Assembly (NCBI RefSeq): GCF_012726235.1
Contig: NZ_JAASAH010000005.1
Coordinates: 248,001 to 312,000, forward strand
Reading direction: 5' to 3'
Source: Streptomyces sp. HNM0574
GTDB lineage: Bacteria; Actinomycetota; Actinomycetes; Streptomycetales; Streptomycetaceae
DNA: 64,000 nt
Below the pieces are notes generated by a model. It saw nothing but the letters and a program-made list of their open reading frames with translations. It was not told the DNA's origin and made no database searches. A program made the position numbers and the translations under genes. Below, in pieces: positions 30,325 through 39,141 of the stretch. Within the stretch, counting starts at the first letter, position 1; each line of letters begins with the position of its first letter.

Positions 30325-31275
30325 ATGGCCGGGAACAGCCAGCGCCGTAACCGGCGCACGTCCAACAAGAAGGGCGCCCAGGTCGGCAGCGGCGGCCAGC
30401 GGCGCAAGGGCCTGGAGGGCAAGGGCCCGACGCCCCCCGCCGAGATGCGCAAGGGGCACGCCAAGCAGCGTGCCGCCGCCGTGCGCGCCAAGCGCGCCCA
30501 GCAGCGCCCGCAGCGCAAGGGCGGCCAGAAGTCCACGACGGAGCTGGTGGTCGGCCGCAACTCGGTCGCCGAGGCGCTGCGCGAGGGCGTCCCCGCGAAC
30601 GCGCTGTACGTGCAGCAGTTCATCGACAACGACGAGCGGGTCCGCGAGGCCGTGCAGCTCGCCGGTGAGGCGCAGGGCGTCCACCTGATGGAGGCCCCCA
30701 AGGCCGAGCTGGACCGGATGACCAACGGGCTCAACCACCAGGGCCTCGTCCTCCAGATCCCGCCGTACGACTACGCGCACCCGGACGACCTGGCGGCCGC
30801 CGCGTACGACGAGGGCGAGGACCCGCTGATCGTCGCGCTCGACGGCGTCACCGACCCGCGCAACCTCGGCGCCGTCGTCCGCTCCGTCTCCGCCTTCGGC
30901 GGCCACGGCGTCGTGGTGCCGGAGCGCCGGGCCGCGGGCATGACGGCGGGCGCCTGGAAGACCTCGGCCGGTGCGGCCGCGCGCACGCCGGTCGCCCGCG
31001 CGGCCAACCTGACGCGCGCGCTGGAGGCGTACCAGAAGGCCGGGATGATGGTCGTCGGCCTCGCCGCCGACGGCGAGGTCGAGCTCCAGGATCTGGAGGT
31101 GCTGGACGGTCCCGTCGTGGTCGTCGTCGGCAGCGAGGGCAAGGGCCTGTCCCGCCTCGTGGGCGAGACCTGCGACATCCGCGTCCGCATCCCGATGCCG
31201 GGCGGCACCGAGTCGCTGAACGCCGGTGTCGCGGCGGGCGTCGTGATGTACGAGGCCGCGCGCCGCCGCGCCTGA
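30325..31275 (+). CDS. rlmB: 23S rRNA (guanosine-2'-O)-methyltransferase RlmB-type (TrmH family)
   Basis: The 316-residue SPOUT methyltransferase has a basic N-terminal extension (about 1-75, many Arg/Lys, probably rRNA-contacting), a substrate-binding domain starting [16 protein letters not shown], and the knotted SAM domain: [16 protein letters not shown] (motif 1), [10 protein letters not shown] (motif 2) and [17 protein letters not shown] (motif 3). The gene is in the usual cysS-rlmB order. Confidence 0.93.
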   Translation: MAGNSQRRNRRTSNKKGAQVGSGGQRRKGLEGKGPTPPAEMRKGHAKQRAAAVRAKRAQQRPQRKGGQKSTTELVVGRNSVAEALREGVPANALYVQQFIDNDERVREAVQLAGEAQGVHLMEAPKAELDRMTNGLNHQGLVLQIPPYDYAHPDDLAAAAYDEGEDPLIVALDGVTDPRNLGAVVRSVSAFGGHGVVVPERRAAGMTAGAWKTSAGAAARTPVARAANLTRALEAYQKAGMMVVGLAADGEVELQDLEVLDGPVVVVVGSEGKGLSRLVGETCDIRVRIPMPGGTESLNAGVAAGVVMYEAARRRA

Positions 31276-31282
31276 CCCTGCC

Positions 31283-31308
31283 CGCCCCGGAGGGTGTCCT
31301 CCGGGGCG
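31283..31308 (+). terminator. rlmB terminator
   Basis: An 11-bp perfect stem (31283-31293 with 31298-31308) and a GTGT loop lie 7 bases after the stop. Confidence 0.7.
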
Positions 31309-31474
31309 CGCGGCGGGGGTGCCGTACGCCGGGACGTACGCCCGTGAATCCGCGGACCGCGAGGTTCCGGGCGGACGGCGGGGCGCCAAATCGGCCCCGG
31401 GGAGGGCCTCTTGACGGGCCTCGGACAGATCGGGACGGTCAAGGCAGTGTCTTAACGGTCCGTCACTCGGTTAG

Positions 31475-33169
31475 ATGAGTGTGGACACCAGAACACCCCG
31501 CACACCCACCCCCTCGGGCCCCCGCCCAGGGGCGGACCCTGGGGGAAGCCCGCGCGGTTTCTTCGACGACGAGCCGGTGCTGAGCACCGTCAAGGTCCCG
31601 TCCGACCCCGCGCAGGTCGTCGTGAACCACGCGAGCTTCCGCGTGCAGCTCGGCGCCCCCTCAGCGCGTACGGCCGGTGCCGCGTCCGCCGGGTCCGCGC
31701 GGACGGCCCCGCCGTCCGCCGCCCGGGTCCGGGCCACGGCCGACACCGGGCAGACCGCCGTCGCCGGAGCCGGGGCGCGCGCCGCCGGTGCGCCGCGCCG
31801 CGCGCCCGTCGTCTGGACCGGCCGGACGGAGCCGGGCGACAGCGGCGCCACCGCGCTGCTCCAGGCCGCCGCGGCCCGCCAGGCGGAGACCCATGACGGC
31901 GCCGAGCCGGGCGGGGTCACCACCCAGGTTCTGCCGCGCGTCACGGAGGACACCGGCACGGGCGGGCCCGGCACCGGCCGCCCCACCGTCGTCGGCCCGC
32001 GCGGCCCGAAGCCCCCGGAGACGGTCGGCCCGGAGCCGCTGCTGCGCGGAGTACGGCCCGCCGAGGGCGCGTTCGACGAACCGGAGCCGGCCGAGGGGCA
32101 GCGCACCTCCGGCGGGACCGCCGCCGGCGAGGCGGCGCGCCGCCAGGCGTACTACCCCGGGCACCGGATGAACCTCGGGGTCGTCCTGCTGCCGCTGCGG
32201 ATCTTCCTCGGCCTGATCTCCGTCTACGCCGGGATGGGCAAACTCTGCGACCCCGTCTACTTCGACGGCGGCGAACGCGGCTCGATGGTGACCTGGCTGC
32301 GGAAGCTGGAGCCGTGGACGATCGCCTCCCCGCTGCGCGACTTCGCGCTGGAGCACCCGGTCGGCGCCGGGCTCACGGTGGCGTTCCTCCAGGTCATCGT
32401 CGGTGTGCTGACGATCTTCGGGATCTGGCAGCGGCTGGCCGCCGGCTTCGGCGCGCTGCTCTCGGCCGCGCTGCTGATGACCGTCAGCTGGAGCACCGTC
32501 CCCGCCTACGACGCGCCGGACATCATCTACCTGGCCGCCTGGAGCCCGCTGATCATCGCCGGCGCTCCGGTCTACTCGGTCGACGCGCGCCTCGCGACGG
32601 ACGCCTGGCGCAAGCTCGGCCCGCGCGTCGACATCTGGGACCTGCGCCGCCGCGTCCTGCGCCGGGGCGCCGTCGTCGCCACCGTCGTCGTCGGGCTCGC
32701 GCTGCTCATCGGCTCGCTGCTCGGCGGCGCCGTACGGGCCTCGCAGCAGGCGCCGGTCCCGGAGCCCGGCGAGCAGCCGGTCAACCAGCTGCCGGGTTCG
32801 CCGCTGCCGAAGAAGCCGGGCGAGCAGGGCGGCGCCAACCGCCCGAGCCAGACGCCCGGCGGAGCCGCGGGCGGCAGCCCCTCGCTCCCGCCCTCCACTC
32901 CGCCCCAGCAGCAGCGCGAGAGCAGCGGCCCGTCCGCGCCCAGCGACGAGCAGACGGTGCAGGCGCCGCAGCAGACGCCCACCGAGCAGCAGCCGCAGCA
33001 GACACCGGGCGGCACCGCGACGAGCGGGCCGCAGGACGGCGCGGGTGGCGCGACCGGCGACAGCGGCTCTGGCGAGCAGGAGTCGTCCCCCGACAGCGGT
33101 TCCGGCAGCGACGGAGGCTCGTCCTCGGGCAGTGACGGAGGTGGTGGTCTCGGCGGACTCTTGGGTTGA
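31475..33169 (+). CDS. DoxX family membrane protein with long disordered ends
   Basis: In this 564-residue protein a Thr/Ala/Pro-rich N-terminal region (about 1-225, probably cytoplasmic and unstructured) precedes a four-helix DoxX domain (about 230-385). That domain begins VLLPLRIFLGLISVYAGMGK and includes FLQVIVGVLTIFGIWQRLAAGFGALLS. A further helix (about 400-425) follows. The C-terminal 130 residues are Gln/Pro/Gly/Ser-rich, ending in Gly/Ser repeats. DoxX proteins are quinone- or thiol-redox-linked membrane components; the specific role here is unknown. The ATG is 3 bases after an in-frame stop (TAG), which fixes the start. Confidence 0.85.
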   Translation: MSVDTRTPRTPTPSGPRPGADPGGSPRGFFDDEPVLSTVKVPSDPAQVVVNHASFRVQLGAPSARTAGAASAGSARTAPPSAARVRATADTGQTAVAGAGARAAGAPRRAPVVWTGRTEPGDSGATALLQAAAARQAETHDGAEPGGVTTQVLPRVTEDTGTGGPGTGRPTVVGPRGPKPPETVGPEPLLRGVRPAEGAFDEPEPAEGQRTSGGTAAGEAARRQAYYPGHRMNLGVVLLPLRIFLGLISVYAGMGKLCDPVYFDGGERGSMVTWLRKLEPWTIASPLRDFALEHPVGAGLTVAFLQVIVGVLTIFGIWQRLAAGFGALLSAALLMTVSWSTVPAYDAPDIIYLAAWSPLIIAGAPVYSVDARLATDAWRKLGPRVDIWDLRRRVLRRGAVVATVVVGLALLIGSLLGGAVRASQQAPVPEPGEQPVNQLPGSPLPKKPGEQGGANRPSQTPGGAAGGSPSLPPSTPPQQQRESSGPSAPSDEQTVQAPQQTPTEQQPQQTPGGTATSGPQDGAGGATGDSGSGEQESSPDSGSGSDGGSSSGSDGGGGLGGLLG

Positions 33170-33276
33170 CCCGGCTGGTGCGCCGGGCTAGTTCACCGCC
33201 TGCCGCACCAGCCCTCCGGCCCTTGGCACCGGCCGCCCGCCACGGCGCGCACCGCGTCGGCCCTCCCTGAACGTGC

Positions 33277-33309
33277 AAGGGGCTTGCTCCTCCGCGGAGC
33301 AAGCCCCTT
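33277..33309. terminator. Bidirectional terminator
   Basis: A perfect 14-bp stem (33277-33290 with 33296-33309) and a TCCGC loop lie between the convergent DoxX and nucleotidyltransferase genes. Confidence 0.85.
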
Positions 33310-33333
33310 ACGCGTGCGCGCGGTCCACCCGGA

Positions 33334-34095
33334 TCAGCCGCTGCCGGCGGCCAGTTCGGCCGCGGCCGCCTCCAGGTCCTTCGCCGTGTCGATGGCGCGC
33401 CAGTACGCGCCGGACGGCAGCGGGAAGCCGGCCAGCCGGCGCTCGCGGGCGAGCCGGGGGAAGGTGGTGCGCTCGTGGTCCCCGCGGTCCGGCAACAGTG
33501 CGGTGAAGGACGCGGAGCAGACGTACACGCCCGCGTTGATCCAGTACGGCGAGGGCGGCGCCTCGATGAAGTCCCGTACGTGGCCGAACTCGTCGGTCTC
33601 CACGGCGCCCCACGGCATCCGGGGCCGGGCGAGCGCGAGGGTCGCCTCGGCGTCTCGCTCGGCGTGGAACGCGGCCATCTCGGTCAGCGGGAAGCGCGTC
33701 CACACGTCGCCGTTGGTCGCGTACCAGGGCTCGTCGGCGCGGGGCAGCGCGGCCGCCGCGTACTTCAGCCCGCCGCCCCGGCCCAGCGGCTCCTCCTCGA
33801 CAACGGTGCGGACGCGCAGGGGAGTTGCGTGCGCGGTGGGGGAGTCGGCGGCGGGGGTGGGGAGTTCGGCGGTGTCGAGCCAGTCGAGGAGCACATGGGC
33901 GAGGTGGCCGCAGGAGACGACGGCGTCGGTGACTCCGGCGGCGGCCAGCCAGGCCAACTGGTGCCCGATGATGGGGACTCCCGTCCCCGGGATCTCGACC
34001 ATCGGCTTCGGACGGTCATCGGTGTACGGCCTCAGCCGCGAACCCTGGCCGCCCGCGAGGACGACGGCCTGCGTCGGACGCTGTTGCGGTGCCAT
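33334..34095 (-). CDS. Sugar-phosphate nucleotidyltransferase family protein
   Basis: This 253-residue protein starts QAVVLAGGQGSRLRPYTDDRPKPM, the NTP_transferase signature loop and Lys. YATNGDVWTRF provides the metal-binding Asp, and EAPPSPYWINAGVYVCS is the product-binding region. The left-handed beta-helix found in GlmU or GDP-mannose enzymes is absent, so it is a single-domain G1P/M1P (RmlA/HddC-like) type. The exact sugar is not assignable. It is convergent with the DoxX gene. Confidence 0.85.
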   Translation of the reverse strand: MAPQQRPTQAVVLAGGQGSRLRPYTDDRPKPMVEIPGTGVPIIGHQLAWLAAAGVTDAVVSCGHLAHVLLDWLDTAELPTPAADSPTAHATPLRVRTVVEEEPLGRGGGLKYAAAALPRADEPWYATNGDVWTRFPLTEMAAFHAERDAEATLALARPRMPWGAVETDEFGHVRDFIEAPPSPYWINAGVYVCSASFTALLPDRGDHERTTFPRLARERRLAGFPLPSGAYWRAIDTAKDLEAAAAELAAGSG

Positions 34096-34316
34096 GACGG
34101 CACCCTAGGCGCGCGACAGGAACGGCGGCGAAGGCCCGGCCGCCGGCGGGGCGCGCGGGCGCTCACGCGGAAGGGGGCGGGTACGAACAGCCGCCGGCCG
34201 GCGCCCGGTTCGGTGACCGGCGTCCGGTGCCGACTGTCCGTACCCGCCCTCGAATCCTGTCCGACGTCGCGTCCCGCCTCCTCGTACGTCTCGTGCGGCG
34301 AGCGGAGCCCGGCGGC

Positions 34317-34733
34317 TCAGCTCATCTGGGCGATGCCGTAGGCGAAGGAGGTGTCGCAGACGGGGCGCGAGTACTGGTGGGCGCGGTAGGCGGCGCCGTA
34401 CTTCTTCACCGCGGCGCGGCCCAGGGCCTTGGCGATCGACGTGCAGTGCTCGGCGAGCGAGGGCTTGCGGGTGATCTCCTTCTGGAGGTTCGTCAGCGCG
34501 ACTGCCGGGTTCTTCTCCTGCAGTTCGGCGACGAGGCGCTCGCGGAGCACCTCGTGCGGCGCGGGCGCCTTCGCCTGGCTCGACGCCTTCTGCGCCGAGG
34601 CTGCCAGGACGTCGCTCTCGGAGGGAGCGGTCGCCCAGGGAACGCTCGTCACCGCGAGGGTGCCGGACAGGACGAGGACGACCGGGAGGACAAGTGCGAG
34701 GGATCGGCCGATGCGGCGGGCTACGTGGTTCAC
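34317..34733 (-). CDS. Secreted hypothetical protein
   Basis: From GTG 34733 the 138-residue protein has an Arg-rich n-region (NHVARRIGRS), a hydrophobic core (LALVLPVVLVLSGTLAV) and a likely signal peptidase site around the SVPWATA segment. The mature part is about 100 residues, charged and helical, with two Cys (EHCTSIAK and SRPVCDTSFAYG) that may form a disulfide. The frame extends upstream to 34871, but those residues are not coding-like. No family is recognised. Confidence 0.7.
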   Translation of the reverse strand: MNHVARRIGRSLALVLPVVLVLSGTLAVTSVPWATAPSESDVLAASAQKASSQAKAPAPHEVLRERLVAELQEKNPAVALTNLQKEITRKPSLAEHCTSIAKALGRAAVKKYGAAYRAHQYSRPVCDTSFAYGIAQMS

Positions 34734-34897
34734 GCGGCGATCGTAACGATGCGTGGCCCCGCGACCCCAACGCGTCACTCGCATGAGCGAAGGGAAGGGG
34801 GTTTCGCGCCGGACGCGTGTTGACGAACAGGCTCGAAAAGGGGCCGCGCATCCGGTACTTGGGGAAAGCACGGGATACGCGGCCCGACGGATCGTGC

Positions 34898-36016
34898 CTA
34901 GTCGCTCAGGCGCTCACCGGTGGAGGTCGAGAAGACGTGCGTCTCGCCGCCGCGCGGCACGACGTGCACCACGGAACCCTTCTCCGGCACCTCGCGCCCC
35001 GGCACCCGGACCACGATGTCGTGCTCCCGGCCGCCGACCTTCGCGCTGCCGTAGATGTAGCCGTCCGCGCCGAGTTCCTCGACGACGTTCACCGTCACGG
35101 CGATACCGGCGGGCTCGTCCTTCGACACCGCGGTGCCGTCACCGTTCGCCAGACCGAAGTGCTCGGGACGGACGCCGACCGTGACGGTGGTGTCCCCCTT
35201 GTCCGCCGCGGTCGCCAGCGCCTCCCGCTCGACGGGCACCACGCTGTTCCCGAACTTCACGCCCCCGTCGGCGATCGGGACCTCGACGAGGTTCATCGCG
35301 GGGGAGCCGATGAAGCCCGCGACGAAGAGGTTCGCGGGCCGGTCGTACATCCGGCGCGGGGTGTCGACCTGCTGCAGCAGCCCGTCCTTGAGCACGGCCA
35401 CGCGGTCACCCATCGTCATGGCCTCGACCTGGTCGTGCGTGACGTAGACGGTGGTGATCCCCAGCCGGCGCTGAAGTCCCGCTATCTGCGTACGCGTCTG
35501 CACCCGGAGCTTCGCGTCCAGGTTCGACAGCGGCTCGTCCATCAGGAAGACCTGCGGCTCGCGGACGATCGCCCGCCCCATCGCCACCCGCTGCCGCTGA
35601 CCGCCGGACAGCGCCTTCGGCTTCCGGCCCAGGTACTCGGTGAGGTCGAGGATCTTCGCCGCGTCCTCGACCTTCTGCCGGATCTCCGGCTTCGGCACAC
35701 CCGCGATCTTGAGCGCGAAGCCCATGTTGTCGGCGACGGTCATGTGCGGGTAGAGCGCGTAGTTCTGGAACACCATGGCGATGTCCCGGTCCTTGGGCGG
35801 GAGATGGGTCACGTCCCGGTCACCGATCCGGATACTGCCGCCGTTCACGTCCTCGAGCCCCGCGAGCATCCGCAGCGACGTCGACTTCCCGCACCCCGAG
35901 GGACCCACGAGGACGAGGAACTCACCGTCCTCGATCTCGATGTCGAGCTTGTCGACCGCGGGCTTCTCCGACCCCGGGTACACCCGGGTCGCCTGGTCAT
36001 AGGTGACCGTAGCCAT
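34898..36016 (-). CDS. msiK: Multiple-sugar ABC transporter ATPase MsiK
   Basis: MsiK is the shared ATPase that energises many carbohydrate ABC importers in Streptomyces, for example cellobiose, maltose and chitobiose. The 372-residue protein has Walker A GPSGCGKST, Q-loop MVFQNYALYPHMTV, signature LSGGQRQRVAMGRA, Walker B VFLMDEPLSNLDAKLR and the switch His in YVTHDQVEAMT. The C-terminal TOBE/MalK-type domain (about 240-372) includes VGVRPEHFGL. It stands alone, as expected for a shared subunit. It is next to tRNA-Thr. Confidence 0.95.
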   Translation of the reverse strand: MATVTYDQATRVYPGSEKPAVDKLDIEIEDGEFLVLVGPSGCGKSTSLRMLAGLEDVNGGSIRIGDRDVTHLPPKDRDIAMVFQNYALYPHMTVADNMGFALKIAGVPKPEIRQKVEDAAKILDLTEYLGRKPKALSGGQRQRVAMGRAIVREPQVFLMDEPLSNLDAKLRVQTRTQIAGLQRRLGITTVYVTHDQVEAMTMGDRVAVLKDGLLQQVDTPRRMYDRPANLFVAGFIGSPAMNLVEVPIADGGVKFGNSVVPVEREALATAADKGDTTVTVGVRPEHFGLANGDGTAVSKDEPAGIAVTVNVVEELGADGYIYGSAKVGGREHDIVVRVPGREVPEKGSVVHVVPRGGETHVFSTSTGERLSD

Positions 36017-36251
36017 GCTGTTGTCTCCTTCACCGGCAGGTACGTGCCGGACGATCCGTCGTAAAGGGAGTCACGTCCGGCCGGTACGCACAGCGCGTGC
36101 GGCGCCGGTCACGCCGAGCGGACGTGCCGAGACGCTAACCCGCCCCCACACCCCCTGTCAGCACCCCCGCACCCACCAAAACCCCCACCCAAACCACCTC
36201 GCCCCACCCCCGACCCGCATGGGTACACTGCACAGGCACCCACACGTGCAG

Positions 36252-36325
36252 GCCGCCTTAGCTCAGCTGGTCAGAGCATCTGTCTTGTAAACAGAAGGTC
36301 GTCGGTTCGACTCCGACAGGCGGCT
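36252..36325 (+). tRNA. tRNA-Thr (anticodon TGT)
   Basis: A 74-base cloverleaf is readable. The acceptor GCCGCCT (36252-36258) pairs with AGGCGGC (36318-36324), with discriminator T. The D-arm region is GCTCAGCTGGTCAGAGC. The anticodon stem TCTGT/ACAGA encloses loop CTTGTAA with anticodon TGT, reading ACA threonine codons. The T arm has GTTCGAC. CCA is not encoded. Confidence 0.95.
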
Positions 36326-36375
36326 CTTGAAAAGGTCGCCGATGGCGGCAAGGCAACACTTCTGACCTGCATCTC

Positions 36376-36411
36376 AGCGCCCCGTCCCGGCTCAGCCGGG
36401 TGGGGCGCTTT
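36376..36411 (+). terminator. tRNA-Thr transcript terminator
   Basis: Outer arms AGCGCCCC and GGGGCGCT and an inner CCCGGC/GCCGGG stem form one hairpin (36376-36409) followed by TTTG. Confidence 0.75.
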
Positions 36412-36869
36412 GTCGTCGGCGCCTATGTGCTGAGCGGGCTGTGAGCCCGGGGTGAGCCCTTCGCGTACGAGTCCGAGGTCGGCCGTGGTCGTGGAACGCC
36501 TCAAGGTCTCCTTGACGCAGCGCAGATCGCCCCCGCCGCCGGTGTCTGATCTTCGCGAAGTTCCGTGAATCCGGCCACCCACGGTCCGGCTCGGCGGGGC
36601 CACGATCACGCGAGATGTCATACGCCCATGGCGTCCGCTGTCCGAGCCCCCTCCGCGGGCAAGCCGCATGCACCGCGCATATCCGTTGGGCGCGGCGATG
36701 AGGGCGGGCAGCGCGTGCCGCGCCCACACGCTGCGGGTACGGATGCGGTGCAGCACGGCCGGGCTGCTTGCGGCGGCTTGTCACAACTCGGTACTCGCCT
36801 TGTGCGGGTGGCTGTGTTCGGCCGATGCTGCCCCGAAGCGGGGCACGTTGAAGGGGCGAGGGGGTACGG
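36412..36869. other. tRNA-flanking region with no convincing gene
   Basis: Open frames here lack third-position bias, and one runs through the tRNA. A 25-base segment at 36706-36730 recurs with one mismatch at 37619-37643. Read on the minus strand it encodes a short VWARHALPAL-like stretch resembling VWAWHALPTL in the downstream minus-strand frame. This is probably the remnant of a duplicated accessory gene. Confidence 0.45.
36706..36730. repeat. Direct repeat, copy 1 of 2
   Basis: Positions 36706-36730 match 37619-37643 at 24 of 25 bases (core GGGCAGCGCGTGCC). It brackets the pentapeptide-repeat gene. Confidence 0.6.
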
Positions 36870-37568
36870 GTGAATCCGCAGCGGGCGGCTCGTGGTGCGG
36901 GCGGTGGACAGCGAAGGGCTTTAGGACGTGCGCCGAGGCTGCGGCGTCATCCCCGCACGCCGGGTGCGGAGCGTCGAGACGCGCCTGAGGCGGCGAGGCC
37001 CGACAGTCACCAGCGTCTTACCTCTTGGGGGACAGCGCTTACCGGGGTCGCTGCTGTGGCGGCCCTGCTCTTCACAGGGATCTCCAGCTATCAGGCGCAG
37101 AACCAGCTCCAGATCACGCAGGAGCGTCAGGAGCTCGACCGACAGGCCCAGACCGCCGACAGGTTCACCACGGCCATCTCTCAACTCGGCGACAAGAGCG
37201 TCGATGTACGGCTGGGCGGCATCTACGCACTGCAAGACATCATGAAGGACTCTCCCGGCGATCAGCCCGCGATCGTCAACGTGCTCTCTGCCTACATCCG
37301 CACCCACAGCAAGGCCCCAAAATCCCAGCCTTCACCGGAGAGCAAAGACGCGCTTACGGAAGAGGACGTCACCGCTGCGGCCGCCACGCTGGGAGCGCGC
37401 AAGCCCGAGCATGACGGGCAAGCAAAGGTGAACTTGGCTGGCACGCGCCTGCGCGATGCCGATCTGCGCGGCGTGGATCTGCGCGGGGCGAACGTGGAGG
37501 GGGCGGATCTGCGCGAGGCAGAGTATGAGGGCGTGCAGGGTGACCTGGACGGGGCGCGTAAGGACTGA
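36870..37568 (+). CDS. Membrane-anchored pentapeptide-repeat protein
   Basis: The 232-residue protein has a very basic Arg/Gly N-terminus (1-48), one membrane helix (about 52-72, ALTGVAAVAALLFTGI), a coiled-coil-like Gln-rich stretch (YQAQNQLQITQERQELDRQ), then FTTAISQLGDKSVDVRLGGIYALQDI. A short pentapeptide array (LRDADLRGVDLRGANVEGADL) closes it. This architecture is frequent in actinomycete accessory regions; its function is unknown. The start GTG 36870 is uncertain, and an internal start before the helix is possible. The repeat array is short compared with complete family members, so the 3' end may be truncated. Confidence 0.72.
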   Translation: MNPQRAARGAGGGQRRALGRAPRLRRHPRTPGAERRDAPEAARPDSHQRLTSWGTALTGVAAVAALLFTGISSYQAQNQLQITQERQELDRQAQTADRFTTAISQLGDKSVDVRLGGIYALQDIMKDSPGDQPAIVNVLSAYIRTHSKAPKSQPSPESKDALTEEDVTAAAATLGARKPEHDGQAKVNLAGTRLRDADLRGVDLRGANVEGADLREAEYEGVQGDLDGARKD

Positions 37569-38179
37569 GCTGCCTTGCGTTCCCGCCGCTGCGCGGCGTC
37601 GAGCGCGGTCGCAAGAGTGGGCAGCGCGTGCCACGCCCACACGCACCGGCCGTACCCGTCGCGCGGTACGGGCGCGGTGCCGTTCGGCCCGGTCGAGCAC
37701 GTGACGGTCGGAGGCTCGTCGGGCCCGGTGTGCAGCAGCAGCTCGCCAGCGCACCGCGGGCATGGACGCTCGGGTACCGGCACGGTGCGCGCGTCGAGCC
37801 TGAGGGCGCGCAGTACACGACCCTCGGCGGCGAGGGCAACGCGGTGCGCCTCTTGCAGCAGGTGCTTGGGCAAGGGCCGGAACGAAGCCTCGTCGAGGGC
37901 GCCGTCGGGCTGCTGCTCGGGCTCGGTGTCCTCGTCCAGCACGCGCCCCTCGACGAACAGCGCGGCCCGGTGCAGCCCATGTACCCGTGAACCGGGGCTG
38001 GTTGGGCTGCGGTAGTTCCACCGTCGTGGCCCGTCGAGGTCGGCGCGCTGCACGGAGGCGAGGGCGCCGGGGCGCAGCATGTGCGCCGGCTGCCGCGGCG
38101 TGCCACCGCTCTGTCGCGGGCAGCAGCTCACGCACGGCGTGCTGGGATCGGTACGGATTCCGCAGGTGGCAAAGCACAT
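37292..38179 (-). CDS. Possible decayed accessory gene with zinc-ribbon-like motifs
   Basis: This frame stands out among the minus-strand frames. It has Cys clusters near the start (MCFATC then PCVSCCP) and PCPRCAGELLLHTGPDEPPTVTC in the middle, like zinc-ribbon proteins of phage or integrative elements, followed by GRCVWAWHALPTLATALDAA. In-frame Cys-rich sequence (GADECW) continues upstream of ATG 38179 without a normal start codon back to a stop at 38315. Beyond about 37590 it runs antisense through the pentapeptide gene with no natural end. Both termini therefore look damaged. It may be a pseudogene. Confidence 0.4.
   Translation of the reverse strand: MCFATCGIRTDPSTPCVSCCPRQSGGTPRQPAHMLRPGALASVQRADLDGPRRWNYRSPTSPGSRVHGLHRAALFVEGRVLDEDTEPEQQPDGALDEASFRPLPKHLLQEAHRVALAAEGRVLRALRLDARTVPVPERPCPRCAGELLLHTGPDEPPTVTCSTGPNGTAPVPRDGYGRCVWAWHALPTLATALDAAQRRERKAAQSLRAPSRSPCTPSYSASRRSAPSTFAPRRSTPRRSASRRRVPAKFTFACPSCSGLRAPSVAAAAVTSSSVSASLLSGEGWDFGALLWVRM
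37619..37643. repeat. Direct repeat, copy 2 of 2
   Basis: Matches 36706-36730 at 24 of 25 bases; it lies at the C-terminal coding end of the preceding minus-strand frame. Confidence 0.6.
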
Positions 38180-38407
38180 CCAGCACTCATCGGCACCCCC
38201 TCGCGTGCGCTCCCAGGCCGCTGACTCTCCGCCCAGAACAGAGCTGCACCACTCGTTGCCATGGGCTGCGGCAGCCGCACTTGGCGCCGCCGTAGCCGGC
38301 CGAGGGCGAGCACGTCATGCAGCACCGTGCCGGAATCGCCGTCGCACCCGCCGCTGCGTCGGCCCTCGTCGATGTTCGCCAACGGCTGGCCCGGGTCGGT
38401 GTGTTGG

Positions 38408-38692
38408 TCAGGGCGCTGGGGGCTGTGCCGGGGGCGTGTGGGTGTTCTGGGGGACCTCGGAGAGGGCCTTTTTGATGATCACCTTGGAGAAGTAGCCGGA
38501 GGCGAAGGCGATGTTCATCAGCACGTACCAGAACTTCTCGGCGTCCGTCATGGTGATCAGGCCGTACTCGCTGAGGGCCTTCTTGCAGGGGACCTTCGCG
38601 AAGTAGGAAGCCGCGAACGCCAGGCATCCGAGGACGTACCAGAACGCCTCCGGGCCCGTCGTCCGTCCGTGCCCGAGAACCTGCTGTTCCAT
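38408..38692 (-). CDS. Small membrane protein with internal duplication
   Basis: This 94-residue protein is made of two near-copies of one unit. Copy 1 (about 16-42) reads AFWYVLGCLAFAASYFAKV then CKKALSE. Copy 2 (about 53-79) reads KFWYVLMNIAFASGYFSKV then IKKALSE. Each unit is one hydrophobic helix followed by a Lys-rich end, so both helices may insert in the same way or form a hairpin. The Pro/Thr tail follows. I do not know the family. The strong repeat and coding bias support a real gene. Confidence 0.75.
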   Translation of the reverse strand: MEQQVLGHGRTTGPEAFWYVLGCLAFAASYFAKVPCKKALSEYGLITMTDAEKFWYVLMNIAFASGYFSKVIIKKALSEVPQNTHTPPAQPPAP

Positions 38693-39087
38693 GGCTCCTC
38701 CGCAGGATCACGCTGCGCAGGCCCGGCATCCCGCAGCTGTCGGGTCCGTACTGCCAATGTCGCGCCGGAGGGAGGGGGCGGCAAGTGAGTCCGTGCGGAG
38801 GAGCACCCTGGAGCCCACGGGTCGGGCGGAGGCTGCGGGAAGGGGGTCTGACCTGGGCTTTCCTGGGAATTCCGAGAAGTTTTCCCCAGGGCTTGACACG
38901 TGGGCATAGCGGAGGAAACTGGGACTTACACCAGACAACCGGAGAGCCGCACCGTCGGCGGAGACGTTCGTCGGCAGGAGACGCTTAGCAGGCTCTGGCT
39001 AGGGCCCCGGAAGCCGACTCGTGGACCGGAACCTTGGCGACGACCAAGGCGGATGGGCGAGGCACAGACTTCCGGGGACTGCTCTGT
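38693..39087. other. Intergenic region, possibly structured
   Basis: No gene is convincing. The sequence has several short inverted repeats, for example CCTTGG/CCAAGG near 39030-39050, and an isolated TTGACA at 38893-38898 without a good -10. A structured RNA is possible but not recognised. Confidence 0.3.
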
Positions 39088-39120
39088 CCGGGGATCCGTC
39101 GGGCGCGGTCGGGTCCCCGG
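39088..39120 (-). terminator. mltG terminator
   Basis: CCGGGGATCC (39088-39097) pairs with GGGTCCCCGG (39111-39120), 10 bp with one G-T pair, 22 bases past the mltG stop. Confidence 0.6.
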
Positions 39121-39141
39121 TTCTGTGTGCCGGCGGCTTCC

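Noticed and set aside
36252..36325. Attachment site duplication of tRNA-Thr
   Set aside because: I looked for a second copy of the tRNA 3' end to the right within this window and found none, so integration is not demonstrated.
36271..36756. Minus-strand frame through the tRNA and its terminator
   Set aside because: It crosses the tRNA gene and lacks coding bias; only a short segment resembles another frame.
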